Below, one piece after another: positions 1-8,715 of a DNA stretch of 64,000 bases. The notes beneath the pieces are model-generated. The model ran no database searches and was not told the DNA's origin. It worked only from the letters and a program-made list of their open reading frames with translations. Within the stretch, counting starts at the first letter, position 1. Each line of letters begins with the position of its first letter. Source of the DNA: Clostridia bacterium (lineage in GTDB: Bacteria; Bacillota; Clostridia; Christensenellales; Aristaeellaceae); assembly GCA_017936375.1 (NCBI GenBank), contig JAGBFR010000020.1, positions 104,244 through 168,243 of the forward strand, given 5' to 3'. The translations under genes and the position numbers were made by a program.

Positions 1-564
1 ACGGATGTGATTGCCGCGTGGACGGCGTATGGCAAGGTGGACGGCTTGTTCTGGATGACGGTCAGCGCATTCGGCGTGGCGATCACGACCTTCGCCGGGC
101 AGAACTTTGGCGCGGGAAGAATTGACCGTATGAAAAAGAGCATCCGCGTGTGCTTTGGCATGTGTGCCGGCACGACGATTGTGATGAGCACGGTTCTGCT
201 GCTCTTTGGCAGAAATCTGCTGGGCATGTTCACCGATGATGCGCACGTGCTTGACACGGGCTATTCGATCATAAGGCTGATCGTGCCGACATACATCACG
301 TATATTTCCATTGAGATCCTCTCGGGCGCGGTGCGCGGCACGGGCGATTCCCTGATTCCGACCATCCTGACGCTCACGGGCGTATGTCTGATCCGCGTGT
401 TCTGGGTGGGCGTGCTGCTCCCGATGAACAGAAGCCTGCCGATGCTCCTGATGAGCTATCCGGTCACATGGACGATTACCTCGGCGATGTTCATCATTTA
501 TTATCTGCGCGGCAACTGGCTGCGCCGCAGAATGGCCCTCTCCGGCGTGAATGCCGAGGGCTGA
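1..564 (+). CDS. MATE family multidrug exporter, C-terminal part (partial)
   Basis: The reading frame is open from the first base, so the gene begins before the window; about 187 C-terminal residues are seen. The segment has several hydrophobic helices and the MATE-like stretch 'ITTFAGQNFGAGR' followed by a basic loop, as in the second half of polyspecific MATE/NorM exporters. Members exchange Na+ or H+ for cationic drugs or metabolites across the inner membrane. A second full MATE gene lies at 55563-56996. The substrate cannot be told from sequence. The next gene, comEC, starts 36 bases downstream on the same strand. Confidence 0.85.
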   Translation, partial: TDVIAAWTAYGKVDGLFWMTVSAFGVAITTFAGQNFGAGRIDRMKKSIRVCFGMCAGTTIVMSTVLLLFGRNLLGMFTDDAHVLDTGYSIIRLIVPTYITYISIEILSGAVRGTGDSLIPTILTLTGVCLIRVFWVGVLLPMNRSLPMLLMSYPVTWTITSAMFIIYYLRGNWLRRRMALSGVNAEG

Positions 565-600
565 TCCGATAAACGATTTACGAAAGATGAGTGTGGCAGC

Positions 601-2895
601 ATGAACGATGTAGAAAACAGGCTGTTTCTGCTGCCTGTTCGCCGCAGGCTGGCCATTCTGGTCGGCTCTTGGCTCAGCGGAATCTATGCCGCGCAGGTTT
701 TCTCTGCTCCGGCTGCTGCCGCGGCGCTGTTTTGCGCGCTCTTTCTGTCCGCCGCGTGGTATCTGCGCAGGCGCAGGAGGAGCGCGCTTCTCTTTTTCTC
801 TCTGTCCGTGCTGCTGGCCGGCAATGCGTATGCCGGCTGCCTGCTTGCCATCCGAGATGAGCCGACGCCGCCGCAGACGCAGATGAGCGGCGTGGTCTGC
901 GCGATTGAGTCTGATTTCCGCGTGACGCTGCGGAATGTACGGACAGTGGGCTGCAGCGCGCCTGCGCGGCGGGTCATGGTGACGCTGATGCTTGAAAAAG
1001 AGGAGGCGCGGGAACCGGTGCGCGTGGGTCAGGTTGTCAGCGGAACAGGCAGGCTGTTTGCTCCGGATGAACCGCGCAATCCGGGCGGAATCGACTGGCG
1101 GATCCGCGCGCTTGGAAAGGGATACGAGCTTTCGGGCTATATCCTTCCGGGATGGACGGCGGAGGGCGATGCGGTCTTTTCGGTCACGGAGGCTTTCAGG
1201 CAGCTCAGGCTGCATCTGATGGCGGTAATCGAACGGACATTCGGGGATCAGGCTTCGCTCTTTCAGGGCGTGATGCTCGGCGGCCGTGACGTCATGGAGC
1301 AGGAACTCGTCACTGCGATGCAGATGACCGGTACTGTCCATATCCTCACGGTATCCGGCCTGCATATGAGCATGATTGCTGCGGTGGTTGCGTTCCTGCT
1401 GCGTCCGTTTCCGCTGGGGCGATACCTGAATCTGCTGATCCAGACGGCGCTGCTCATCTTCTTTGTTCTGCTTACGGGCGGGGCGGCGGGCACACAGCGT
1501 GCGATGGTCATGGCGACGCTGCGTGCGCTGGCAGCCTGCAGGGGCAGGCGATATGAGCCGGTGACCGCGCTGTGCACAGCGGCGCTGATCATGACGGTTA
1601 TCAATCCGCTGATCGCCCTGAACGTATCATTCCAGTTTTCGTTCTTTGTCGTCTTTGGCATCCAGATGATCGGCAAGAATGCTGACGCCTGGCTGCGCCG
1701 TCATGCGTATGATCATGCGGCGATCTATGGCGCGCTGCGCTCTGGAATGATGGCGTTGGCGGCGCAGCTTGCGGCAATTCCGATGAATCTGCTGCTCTAC
1801 GGATATGTGCCGCTCCTGTCCCTGCCGATGAATCTTGTCTGCAGCGCGCTGCTTCCCATCGTGATGATCGGCGGCTGGGCGTGCACGCTGGCGGAGTGTC
1901 TGCTGCCCGGCTGGGGCATATGGGCAGCGGCGCTGCCGAGGGCTGCGGCAGGTTTGTTTGAGACCGTCAGCCTGTATGCGGGTTCGCTGGAAGGCGCAAT
2001 CCTCCGGCTGCCTGCGCCGTATGCTTTCACGATGATTCCTGTGATCGCGCTGATGCTCTTTGCCAGCGCGCGCATCCGCTACGGAGGTCGCAGGAGAATG
2101 GCGGCGCTGGCCGCTGCGGTTGTCATTGCGATGCTGTATCTTCCGCGCTTTTCTCCGGCGGCGCGCTATGTTCAGGTGGATGTTGGGCAGGGCGACGGCG
2201 CAATTCTGCGCAGCGGGCGCCGCGCGGTGCTCATTGATATCGGACCGGAGGACAGCTATGACGTACTGCGCTATCTGCGGCATGAAGGGCTGCTGGTTGA
2301 CGCAGTGATCCTCTCTCATCTTGACAGGGATCATGCCGGCGCGCTTGAATCGCTGCTGAATGCCGAAGTGGATGTCCCGTGCATTGTGCTGGGTGAGCGC
2401 GCAGCGATGCAGGGGGAGGATTCGCCCGTGCTGGAGGTGATCGATCAAGCCGAAGGGAATGGTGTGCCGATTTACTGTGTTTCCTCCGGCGAGGCCATCT
2501 GTCTTCCATGGATGACGGCGGACGTCTATATCGCCGGGGAGGAGCATCCGGGCAGCAACGAGCAGTCGATGCTTTTGCGTATTCTGATCGCCGGGCGGAG
2601 CATCCTGACGGCAGGCGATCTGCCGATAGAATGTGAGCCGATCGTCGTGCCGGACTGTGATGTGCTCAAGGTCGCCCATCATGGCAGCCGCTATGCGACC
2701 AGCCCGGCTTTCCTCTCCATGGCAAAGCCGGAGATTGCGCTGATCAGCGTCGGCGCGGGCAATGGATACGGTCATCCGACGGATCGCGTGCTTCATGATC
2801 TTGACAAAGCGGGCGCAGCGGTCTATCGGACGGATCAATCCGGCTGCATCACCATCTGGCTGGAAGATGGGCTCCGTGTGGAGACGTTTGAGTGA
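601..2895 (+). CDS. comEC: ComEC/Rec2 DNA-uptake channel protein
   Basis: 764 residues, the usual ComEC size. The order is an N-terminal membrane pair and DUF4131-like soluble part (about 1-200), a multi-helix Competence domain (about 215-500) containing 'TVSGLHMSMIAAVVAF', and a C-terminal metallo-beta-lactamase-like domain (about 520-764) with 'VDVGQGDGAIL', 'LSHLDRDHAGAL', 'VAHHGSRYATS' and 'GYGHP'. ComEC forms the inner-membrane pore for single-stranded DNA in natural transformation, and the C-terminal domain is proposed to be a nuclease. No comEA or comEB is present nearby, and many Clostridia keep comEC without proven competence. The ATG at 601 has only a weak upstream ribosome site (GTGTGGCAGC). 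Confidence 0.93.
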   Translation: MNDVENRLFLLPVRRRLAILVGSWLSGIYAAQVFSAPAAAAALFCALFLSAAWYLRRRRRSALLFFSLSVLLAGNAYAGCLLAIRDEPTPPQTQMSGVVCAIESDFRVTLRNVRTVGCSAPARRVMVTLMLEKEEAREPVRVGQVVSGTGRLFAPDEPRNPGGIDWRIRALGKGYELSGYILPGWTAEGDAVFSVTEAFRQLRLHLMAVIERTFGDQASLFQGVMLGGRDVMEQELVTAMQMTGTVHILTVSGLHMSMIAAVVAFLLRPFPLGRYLNLLIQTALLIFFVLLTGGAAGTQRAMVMATLRALAACRGRRYEPVTALCTAALIMTVINPLIALNVSFQFSFFVVFGIQMIGKNADAWLRRHAYDHAAIYGALRSGMMALAAQLAAIPMNLLLYGYVPLLSLPMNLVCSALLPIVMIGGWACTLAECLLPGWGIWAAALPRAAAGLFETVSLYAGSLEGAILRLPAPYAFTMIPVIALMLFASARIRYGGRRRMAALAAAVVIAMLYLPRFSPAARYVQVDVGQGDGAILRSGRRAVLIDIGPEDSYDVLRYLRHEGLLVDAVILSHLDRDHAGALESLLNAEVDVPCIVLGERAAMQGEDSPVLEVIDQAEGNGVPIYCVSSGEAICLPWMTADVYIAGEEHPGSNEQSMLLRILIAGRSILTAGDLPIECEPIVVPDCDVLKVAHHGSRYATSPAFLSMAKPEIALISVGAGNGYGHPTDRVLHDLDKAGAAVYRTDQSGCITIWLEDGLRVETFE

Positions 2896-2955
2896 TATTC
2901 CATGTATGCAGACGCATATGCTGTCACAGAGAATCGAGTGACGGGAGGCGTGTCC

Positions 2956-3741
2956 ATGCATGAGCGCACAGGCGGAGAGGGGATAAAGCGTACTGCTTTC
3001 TGCCGGATTCCCATTGCGCAGATCTGCGGCGGATATCTGCAGACAGAGCAGGGGGATTCGCTGGCTGTGCTGGCGGATTCGATTGCCCGGCGTGGTCTCC
3101 TTCAACCGGTCGTCGTGAGGAGGACGGCGCATGGCTATGCGCTTATTTGCGGGGCGCGCAGGATGGCAGCATGCCGCATGCTGGGCATGGAGGAGATCGA
3201 CGCCGCTTTGATTGATGCAGATGACGAGAGCGCGCTGCTCTGCCGATTGGAGGAGCATCATGCGTCGCGGCGGCCGCATTTTCTATCCGAGGCGCATGAA
3301 ATTGCGGCGCGAGGCGGAATGGCGCTGGCGGAGAGGAGCGCGCTGGGGAGAGGATTCTTTGAGGATCGAATCCGCGCGCTGGCACTTGGGCCGCAGGCGA
3401 GGCGCATTGCTGCGTCGGAGAGGCTGAGTATTGAGCAGTGTGCGCCGCTGCATGCGATCCAGAATCACGCGCTGCAGGAAGAGGCGGCGCTGCTGATCGC
3501 GCAGAGGGAACTGACGCCGGGCCAGGCGTGGCGGCTTGTCTGCGGTCGGCCGGTCGGACTGCAGAGGATGGCAGCCGGCGAGGATGCAGGCAGGAGAAGA
3601 CGGGCTGACGTCGAAATGCATAACGGAAACGACAAGAATGCTGCGGGCAGTGCTGCGCCGCAGAGCGGAAGAAAGCGACGGAGAAGGGCGCAGGGAGGAC
3701 AGCGTGAACAGGGAAGCATACATGAGGATGGCGATTGCTGA
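2956..3741 (+). CDS. ParB/Spo0J-like N-terminal domain protein, orphan
   Basis: The start is placed at ATG 2956 because GGGAGG lies 7 bases upstream; GTG 2950 is an alternative. The product is 261 residues. Residues about 15-100 resemble the ParB nuclease-like/CTPase fold: 'ADSIARRGLLQPVVVRR' followed by 'ICGARRMAACRMLGM', which matches the ParB 'GERRxxAA' box loosely. The middle looks like a degenerate helix-turn-helix region. The last ~60 residues are basic and of low complexity. No parA lies next to it, so this is not a standard partition operon; a Noc-like or diverged Spo0J paralogue is possible. The 3' end overlaps tadA by 38 bases in another frame. Confidence 0.7.
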   Translation: MHERTGGEGIKRTAFCRIPIAQICGGYLQTEQGDSLAVLADSIARRGLLQPVVVRRTAHGYALICGARRMAACRMLGMEEIDAALIDADDESALLCRLEEHHASRRPHFLSEAHEIAARGGMALAERSALGRGFFEDRIRALALGPQARRIAASERLSIEQCAPLHAIQNHALQEEAALLIAQRELTPGQAWRLVCGRPVGLQRMAAGEDAGRRRRADVEMHNGNDKNAAGSAAPQSGRKRRRRAQGGQREQGSIHEDGDC

Positions 3742-4177
3742 GGCGGAGCGGGCGCAGCAGGCGGGGGACGTCCCGGTTGGCGCCATTGTTGTCTGCGGGG
3801 GCGAGGTGATCGCGCAGGCCGGCAATGAGCGGGAACAGACGGGCGACCCGACGGCCCATGCGGAGATGCTGGCGCTGCGCCGCGCGGCAAAGCGGCTGGG
3901 CCGCCGCAGGCTCGATGGCTGCACGCTCTATGTGACGCTGGAGCCCTGCCCGATGTGCGCCGGGGCGATTGTGATGTCCGGCGTGGATGCGGTGTACTAC
4001 GGCGCGTACGACAGCCGATGCGGCTGTGCGGGCAGCCGCTATGCGCTCACGGAAGACGCGGCGTTTGGCGGCGCTGTGCCTGCGCATGGCGGACTGCTGG
4101 AGGCGGAGTGCGCCTCTCGGCTTGATGCATTTTTCGGCGCACGGCGGGAGAGGGGCGAACGCTCTGCTGAAAGGTAA
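3704..4177 (+). CDS. tadA: tRNA-specific adenosine deaminase TadA
   Basis: 157 residues from GTG 3704, chosen because GGGAGG sits 5 bases upstream and the N-terminus 'VNREAYMRMAIAEA' fits TadA. The CDA fold is complete: zinc ligand and catalytic Glu in 'HAEM' (His52, Glu54) and 'PCPMC' (Cys82, Cys85). TadA deaminates A34 to inosine in tRNA-Arg(ACG), an essential decoding step. The gene starts inside the parB-like gene, so the two are probably translationally coupled, and a rho-independent terminator follows at once. Confidence 0.95.
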   Translation: MNREAYMRMAIAEAERAQQAGDVPVGAIVVCGGEVIAQAGNEREQTGDPTAHAEMLALRRAAKRLGRRRLDGCTLYVTLEPCPMCAGAIVMSGVDAVYYGAYDSRCGCAGSRYALTEDAAFGGAVPAHGGLLEAECASRLDAFFGARRERGERSAER

Positions 4178-4192
4178 AACATGCGATACTTG

Positions 4193-4215
4193 GGAGCGCG
4201 GCGCGCTCCTTTTTT
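4193..4215 (+). terminator. Rho-independent terminator after tadA
   Basis: GGAGCGC and GCGCTCC form a 7-bp stem around a GGC loop, followed by six T residues. It closes the comEC-parB-tadA unit. Confidence 0.85.
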
Positions 4216-4270
4216 GCTGTTGCGAGAGGGAGAAGGCAGAGACTTCCTGATGGTTTTCGGGGATTGTGTC

Positions 4271-4300
4271 TTGACAAGGGATGGATGACAACTGTATAGT
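4271..4300 (+). promoter_or_regulatory. Sigma-A-type promoter of lysA
   Basis: TTGACA at 4271-4276 and TATAGT at 4295-4300 with an 18-base spacer. The untranslated leader of about 85 bases contains a GC-rich inverted repeat around 4365-4380. It is too short for, and lacks the features of, a lysine riboswitch. Confidence 0.7.
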
Positions 4301-4393
4301 TGTATGCATAACGCAGCGGGGGGACCATAGAAGGTCTGCGCGGCGACCAACAGACAAAGGAATCCGCCCGGCCGGCGGAATGAGGTGGCACTC

Positions 4394-5656
4394 ATGAGTG
4401 AAAAGAAACCGTTTATCACCCTCGAACAGGCGAAGGCGATCAAGGCGGAGTACCCGACTCCGTTCCATATTTACGACGAGGCGGGCATCCGCCGCACGGC
4501 GCGCGCGCTGAATAAGGCGTTCGCGTGGAATAAGGGCTTCCGCGAGTATTTTGCGGTGAAGGCGACGCCGAATCCGGCTATCCTGCAGATCCTTCGAGAG
4601 GAAGGCTGCGGCGTGGACTGCTCCTCCGAGACGGAGCTGATGCTCAGCAAGGCCTGCGGCTTTGCGGGCGAGGAGATTATGTATTCCTCCAACAACACGC
4701 CCGGCCATGAGTATGCGCGTGCGCATGCGCAGGGCGCGATCATCAATCTCGACGATTACACGCTCATCGAGACGATGGAGCAGGCCATCGGCGTGCCGGA
4801 GGTCATCAGCTGCCGCTACAATCCGGGCGGAGAATTCTCCATTGGCAACAGGATCATGGATCAGCCCAAGGACGCCAAATACGGCATGACCCGCGCGCAG
4901 CTGACTGAGGCTTACAGAGAGCTGATGAGCAAGGGTGCAAAGCACTTCGGCCTGCATGCGTTCCTCGCCTCCAATACGCTGACCAACGCGTATTATCCCA
5001 CGCTGGCCAAGATCCTCTTTGAGACGGCGGTGGAGCTGCACAGGGAGACCGGCGCGCATATTGCGTTCATCAATCTCTCCGGCGGCGTCGGCGTGCCGTA
5101 TCGCCCGGAGGATGCGGAAAATGACATTGCCGCCATCGGCGAGGGCGTGCGCAGGGCTTACGAAGAGGTTCTCGTCCCGGCGGGCATGGGCGATGTGCGC
5201 ATCTGCACGGAGCTTGGCCGTTTTGTGCTCGCGCCCAACGGCGCTGTCGTGACCGAGGCGATCCATGAAAAGCACACCTACAAGGAGTATATCGGCGTGG
5301 ACGCCTGCGCCTGCAATCTGATGCGCCCGGCGATGTACGGCGCGTATCACCACATCACCGTCCTCGGCAAGGAGAACGCCCCGGCGGATCATGTGTATGA
5401 TATCGTGGGCAGCCTGTGTGAGAACAATGATAAGTTCGCCATCGACCGCAGGCTCCCGCAGATCGACCGCGGCGATATTCTCTATATCCACGATACGGGC
5501 GCGCACGGCTTCTCCATGGGCTATAACTACAACGGCAAGCTGCGCAGCGCTGAGATTCTTTTGCAGGAGGATGGCGGCGTGCGCCTGATCCGCCGAGCAG
5601 AAACGCCTGCGGATTACTTTGCGACCTTTGATTTTATGAATCTTCAGATGGACTGA
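4394..5656 (+). CDS. lysA: Diaminopimelate decarboxylase (PLP, fold III)
   Basis: 420 residues from ATG 4394, which has GAGGTGG 5 bases upstream. The PLP-binding lysine is in 'EYFAVKATPNP' (Lys56). The fold-III barrel continues with 'GCGVDCSSETEL', 'FINLSGGVGVPY' and the C-terminal 'HDTGAHGFSMGYNYNG'. The enzyme decarboxylates meso-diaminopimelate to lysine. The sequence belongs to the decarboxylase family that includes several diamino acid substrates, so specificity rests on family resemblance. dapA and asd lie far away at 32.5-34.7 kb on the other strand. The gene has its own promoter and terminator, so it is probably monocistronic. Confidence 0.85.
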   Translation: MSEKKPFITLEQAKAIKAEYPTPFHIYDEAGIRRTARALNKAFAWNKGFREYFAVKATPNPAILQILREEGCGVDCSSETELMLSKACGFAGEEIMYSSNNTPGHEYARAHAQGAIINLDDYTLIETMEQAIGVPEVISCRYNPGGEFSIGNRIMDQPKDAKYGMTRAQLTEAYRELMSKGAKHFGLHAFLASNTLTNAYYPTLAKILFETAVELHRETGAHIAFINLSGGVGVPYRPEDAENDIAAIGEGVRRAYEEVLVPAGMGDVRICTELGRFVLAPNGAVVTEAIHEKHTYKEYIGVDACACNLMRPAMYGAYHHITVLGKENAPADHVYDIVGSLCENNDKFAIDRRLPQIDRGDILYIHDTGAHGFSMGYNYNGKLRSAEILLQEDGGVRLIRRAETPADYFATFDFMNLQMD

Positions 5657-5697
5657 TGAGGGTTTGAGACGGCTGCTGAAGACGGAAGGATATAAAG

Positions 5698-5727
5698 ACA
5701 GCGGCAGGCCGTGAGGCTTGCCGCTGT
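5698..5727. terminator. Bidirectional terminator between lysA and the serine hydrolase gene
   Basis: ACAGCGGCAGGCC and GGCTTGCCGCTGT pair over 13 bp, with one G-U pair and a GTGA loop. T-rich sequence to the right and A-rich sequence to the left suit both converging genes. Confidence 0.8.
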
Positions 5728-5731
5728 TTGC

Positions 5732-6985
5732 TTAGATCCAGCCGAGCTCACGCATTCTGTCCCGGATGGGCGCATGAAGCCGCTCGTCCTTGAAATAGAC
5801 ATAGCGTGCGGATGAGGGAACAAGCCGGCCATCCGGCCATGCGACGTTTCCCGTCCCGTTTGGCGCGAGGCCGTAGTCGGTAAGAGAGCCGCCCTGAGGC
5901 GGCGCGATGTTTGAGACGCGCCCATGGCAGCGATTGCCGAGGAAGAGGACGAACGCATTGCGCACGGGGTCGATCGACAGGTGATTGCCGGTGAAGCCGC
6001 TCAGACCAAGGGCCAAGTGGCTCATCCACTCGGGCACCTCGCTCAGGTGCTGGTTGGGATGCTTGGAAAAGCACTGGAAGCCGAGATACTGGCGATGCGT
6101 GCCGTCCCCGTGGTCAAGGCCCGTTCTGTCCCGGCCGATCTCCATCAGGAGATCGAGCGGAAGGAGCTCGCCGCCAAGCAGCGCCTGCGCGAGGCGGATC
6201 ATATCGCCGCGTGTGGAGAAGACGCCCGCATGCCCGCAGAGATCGCGCCCGCCCTGAGAGAGCAGCAGCGCCTTCGGGTCGTGCGGGAGGCCGGGCAGTA
6301 CGTCTGTGCGCAGGATGTACCGTTCGCCGGCGATGCGGTGCTCGAAATTATAGCAGACGCAGCGGCGGGCAGCATCCTGCGGGACGGAGGCATAGGTATC
6401 GCCAAGACCAGCGGGGCGCAGAATCATGGTTTCAAGCGCCTGCGCGAGGGGCATGCCGCTCTTCGCCTCGATGACATACTTGAGCACCATGGCGTTGATG
6501 TCCGAATAGATGCGGATCGGCGGCAGCGGCGCGGGGTGCACGAGGAAAAGCCGGTTGAGCCCTTCATCCCGATCAGGCGCATCGTCGATACGCCCGGGCG
6601 TCTGCAGGCAGGCGCGGAAGCAGAGCACATCGAAAACCGTCGTATTCCGCAGGTGGATAAAGCGGGGAACGATTTCGCCGACGTATTCATTCAGATCAAG
6701 CGCGCCGCGATGGACGAGCTGCAGGATCAGGATGGAGGTAAAGAGCTTGCTCAACGAGGCAAGGTCGAAGATGCTGTCCTCTGTGAGCGGCTTTTCGTTC
6801 GGGACGAATTCATTGCCTGCCAGCGCGATTTCCTGCGCGCGGCCCGTGAGCACAGCCTCTGACTGGCTGGCGGTGCCATAGGCGATGCTGACGCCGGTGA
6901 GCATCTTTGATTCCTCGCAGAGGAAATGCATGCCGTTCCAAAGTGTCTGCTGAGGGGAACGGCCGGAAGTTACGGAATGAGACAT
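5732..6985 (-). CDS. Serine hydrolase of the beta-lactamase/class C penicillin-binding protein family
   Basis: 417 residues from ATG at 6985 (minus strand), preceded by GGAGGT with 5-base spacing. The nucleophile motif SxxK appears as 'LASLSKLFT' near residue 75, and a YSD-like 'IYSDINAMV' follows, typical of beta-lactamase-fold esterases and D-aminopeptidases such as EstB. There is no signal peptide, so it is probably cytoplasmic. The reaction is unknown; an esterase or peptide amidase is most likely. It is transcribed divergently from the M20 peptidase gene with only 52 bases between the starts. Confidence 0.8.
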   Translation of the reverse strand: MSHSVTSGRSPQQTLWNGMHFLCEESKMLTGVSIAYGTASQSEAVLTGRAQEIALAGNEFVPNEKPLTEDSIFDLASLSKLFTSILILQLVHRGALDLNEYVGEIVPRFIHLRNTTVFDVLCFRACLQTPGRIDDAPDRDEGLNRLFLVHPAPLPPIRIYSDINAMVLKYVIEAKSGMPLAQALETMILRPAGLGDTYASVPQDAARRCVCYNFEHRIAGERYILRTDVLPGLPHDPKALLLSQGGRDLCGHAGVFSTRGDMIRLAQALLGGELLPLDLLMEIGRDRTGLDHGDGTHRQYLGFQCFSKHPNQHLSEVPEWMSHLALGLSGFTGNHLSIDPVRNAFVLFLGNRCHGRVSNIAPPQGGSLTDYGLAPNGTGNVAWPDGRLVPSSARYVYFKDERLHAPIRDRMRELGWI

Positions 6986-7037
6986 ATGGGACCTCCGTAT
7001 GACCAGAGAGATACAGGTGAAGAAAGAGGGAGATTTG

Positions 7038-8195
7038 ATGATCTTTGCAAACAGACCGGTCAGACTGAATGAAAGGGAAGAAAGGGCGGTCGCCTCCATG
7101 CAGCCGGAGACGATTGAACTGCTGAAAGCGCTCTGCGCCATTCCTGCGCCGAGCCATCACGAGGAACGCCGTGCGGCGTTCATCCGCGAATGGTTTGTCC
7201 AAAATGGCATGGACGCCGTCATCGACGATGCGAAGAATGTGCTCTGTCCGATCGGACTGGACGAGCATGAAGAGATGGTCGTCATCATGGCGCATACGGA
7301 CACGGTCTTTCCGGATCTGGAGCCGATGCCCATGCGCGAGGAGGGCGGCAGGCTGTATTGCCCGGGCGTGGGCGACGATACGGCGAACGTGGCGGCGCTG
7401 ATGATGCTCGCGCGCTACCTGAAGGCGGAAAAGCCCGGCTGCGGCGTACTGTTTGTGGCCAATTCCTGCGAAGAGGGACTTGGCAACCTCAAGGGCTGTA
7501 AGGCCATTATGCATGCGTTTTCCGGGCGCGTCAAGGCCTTTATCTCTCTGGATTGTGGGTTGGATGGCGTCTGCGCCCGCGCGGTGGGCTCCTCCCGCTA
7601 CAGAATCACCGCCTCAACACAGGGCGGGCATAGCTTCTCCGACTTTGGACGGCGCAATGCGATTGAGGTGCTTGCCAAGCTGATTACTGAGCTGTATCAG
7701 CAGACCGTGCCGCAGAATGGCGCCAGCCGGACGACCTTCAACGTCGGCATGATCGAGGGCGGCACGTCGGTCAATACCATTGCGCAGAAGGCTGCGATGC
7801 TCTATGAATACCGCTCTGATGACGCTGACTGTCTTCAGGTGATGGAGCAGCAGATGCGCGGCGTCCTTGATTCGTTCAGGAGCGATGATGCGCAGATCAG
7901 CGTCGAACTGCTGGGCACGCGTCCGTGCGCCCGCGACGTGGATGCGGATGATCAGGCCGCGCTGGAGGCGATCGCGCAGGATGCGCTGCATACCTATACG
8001 GGCAGCCGCCCCGGCATCTTCAGCGGCTCGACGGACTGCAATATCCCGCTGTCCCTCGGCATTCCCTCCGTGTGCTTCGGCGTATACCGCGGCGAGGGCG
8101 AGCATACCAGAGAAGAATGGATTGAGCTGGCCTCGATGGAGACGGGCATGAAGGCGGTGCTGAGCATGCTGCGCTGCTGGTTCCGCGAGGAATGA
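7038..8195 (+). CDS. M20 family metallopeptidase
   Basis: 385 residues from ATG 7038, chosen because GAGGGAGA lies about 6 bases upstream; ATG 6999 is a longer alternative without a good site. The di-zinc centre is visible: 'MAHTDTV' (His86, Asp88), 'GVGDDTAN' (Asp113/114) and the catalytic Glu pair in 'NSCEEGLGNL' (145-146). The 'GGHSFSDFGRRNAI' segment marks the dimerisation (lid) domain. The family hydrolyses di- or tripeptides and related amides in the cytoplasm; it resembles PepT/ArgE-type members. It ends by overlapping the start of ogt (ATGA), so the two are co-translated. Confidence 0.85.
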   Translation: MIFANRPVRLNEREERAVASMQPETIELLKALCAIPAPSHHEERRAAFIREWFVQNGMDAVIDDAKNVLCPIGLDEHEEMVVIMAHTDTVFPDLEPMPMREEGGRLYCPGVGDDTANVAALMMLARYLKAEKPGCGVLFVANSCEEGLGNLKGCKAIMHAFSGRVKAFISLDCGLDGVCARAVGSSRYRITASTQGGHSFSDFGRRNAIEVLAKLITELYQQTVPQNGASRTTFNVGMIEGGTSVNTIAQKAAMLYEYRSDDADCLQVMEQQMRGVLDSFRSDDAQISVELLGTRPCARDVDADDQAALEAIAQDALHTYTGSRPGIFSGSTDCNIPLSLGIPSVCFGVYRGEGEHTREEWIELASMETGMKAVLSMLRCWFREE

Positions 8196-8668
8196 GCATG
8201 GCGATTTCTTCAAGGAGACTGGATACGCCGCTGGGCGCGTTGTATCTGGCGGCATGCGAGGAGGGTGTCTGCGCCCTGCGGCGATGGCGAGCGGATGACA
8301 GGGAGGAAGTCCGCGGCCATGCTGCGCTGCTGGATGAAGCGACGGCGCAGATCGACGCTTATCTGCACGGCAGACGGGAAGCCTTTGATCTGCCGCTTTC
8401 GCTGTGCGGAACGGCATTTGAGCGCGAGGTATGGACGGCGCTGAGACAGGTACCCTATGGAAAGACGGAGAGCTATGCCGGGATCGCCGCGCGCATTGGC
8501 CGTGAGCGGGCATGCCGCGCGGTTGGCCGCGCCTGCGGCCGCAATCCGGTGCTGATCCTCGTTCCCTGCCATCGGATCGTCGCCTCCTCCGGCGCGCTGA
8601 CGGGCTTTGCAGCAGGGCTGGAGATGAAGCGAGCGCTGCTTAAACTGGAGCAGAACGGGTTGAAGTGA
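8192..8668 (+). CDS. ogt: Methylated-DNA-protein-cysteine S-methyltransferase
   Basis: 158 residues. The active site 'LVPCHRIV' (Cys126) and the helix-turn-helix-like 'VPYGKTESYAGIAARIG' are intact. The N-terminal ribonuclease-H-like domain is short, as in Ogt. It repairs O6-methylguanine by transferring the methyl group irreversibly to Cys126. The start ATG overlaps the stop of the M20 peptidase; ATG 8198 is also possible. A strong terminator follows. Confidence 0.92.
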   Translation: MSMAISSRRLDTPLGALYLAACEEGVCALRRWRADDREEVRGHAALLDEATAQIDAYLHGRREAFDLPLSLCGTAFEREVWTALRQVPYGKTESYAGIAARIGRERACRAVGRACGRNPVLILVPCHRIVASSGALTGFAAGLEMKRALLKLEQNGLK

Positions 8669-8672
8669 AAAT

Positions 8673-8705
8673 AAAAGGGATGCAGCGTCAATCTGCATCC
8701 CTTTT
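8673..8705. terminator. Bidirectional terminator after ogt
   Basis: AAAAGGGATGCAG and CTGCATCCCTTTT form a perfect 13-bp stem with a 7-base loop. The A and T ends let it serve both the ogt unit and the converging minus-strand gene. Confidence 0.9.
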
Positions 8706-8715
8706 GCGTATTCGT

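Noticed and set aside
1627-3279. 550-codon minus-strand open frame opposite comEC
   Set aside because: It is the shadow of a GC-rich gene: His/Arg/Gln-rich, no domain, and comEC is unmistakable on the other strand.
4216-4393. Lysine riboswitch before lysA
   Set aside because: The leader is about 85 bases, too short, and lacks the conserved five-helix core. The asd leader (about 45 bases) is shorter still.
3143-5506. 787-codon minus-strand open frame opposite parB-like, tadA and lysA
   Set aside because: It covers three well-supported plus-strand genes and a terminator.
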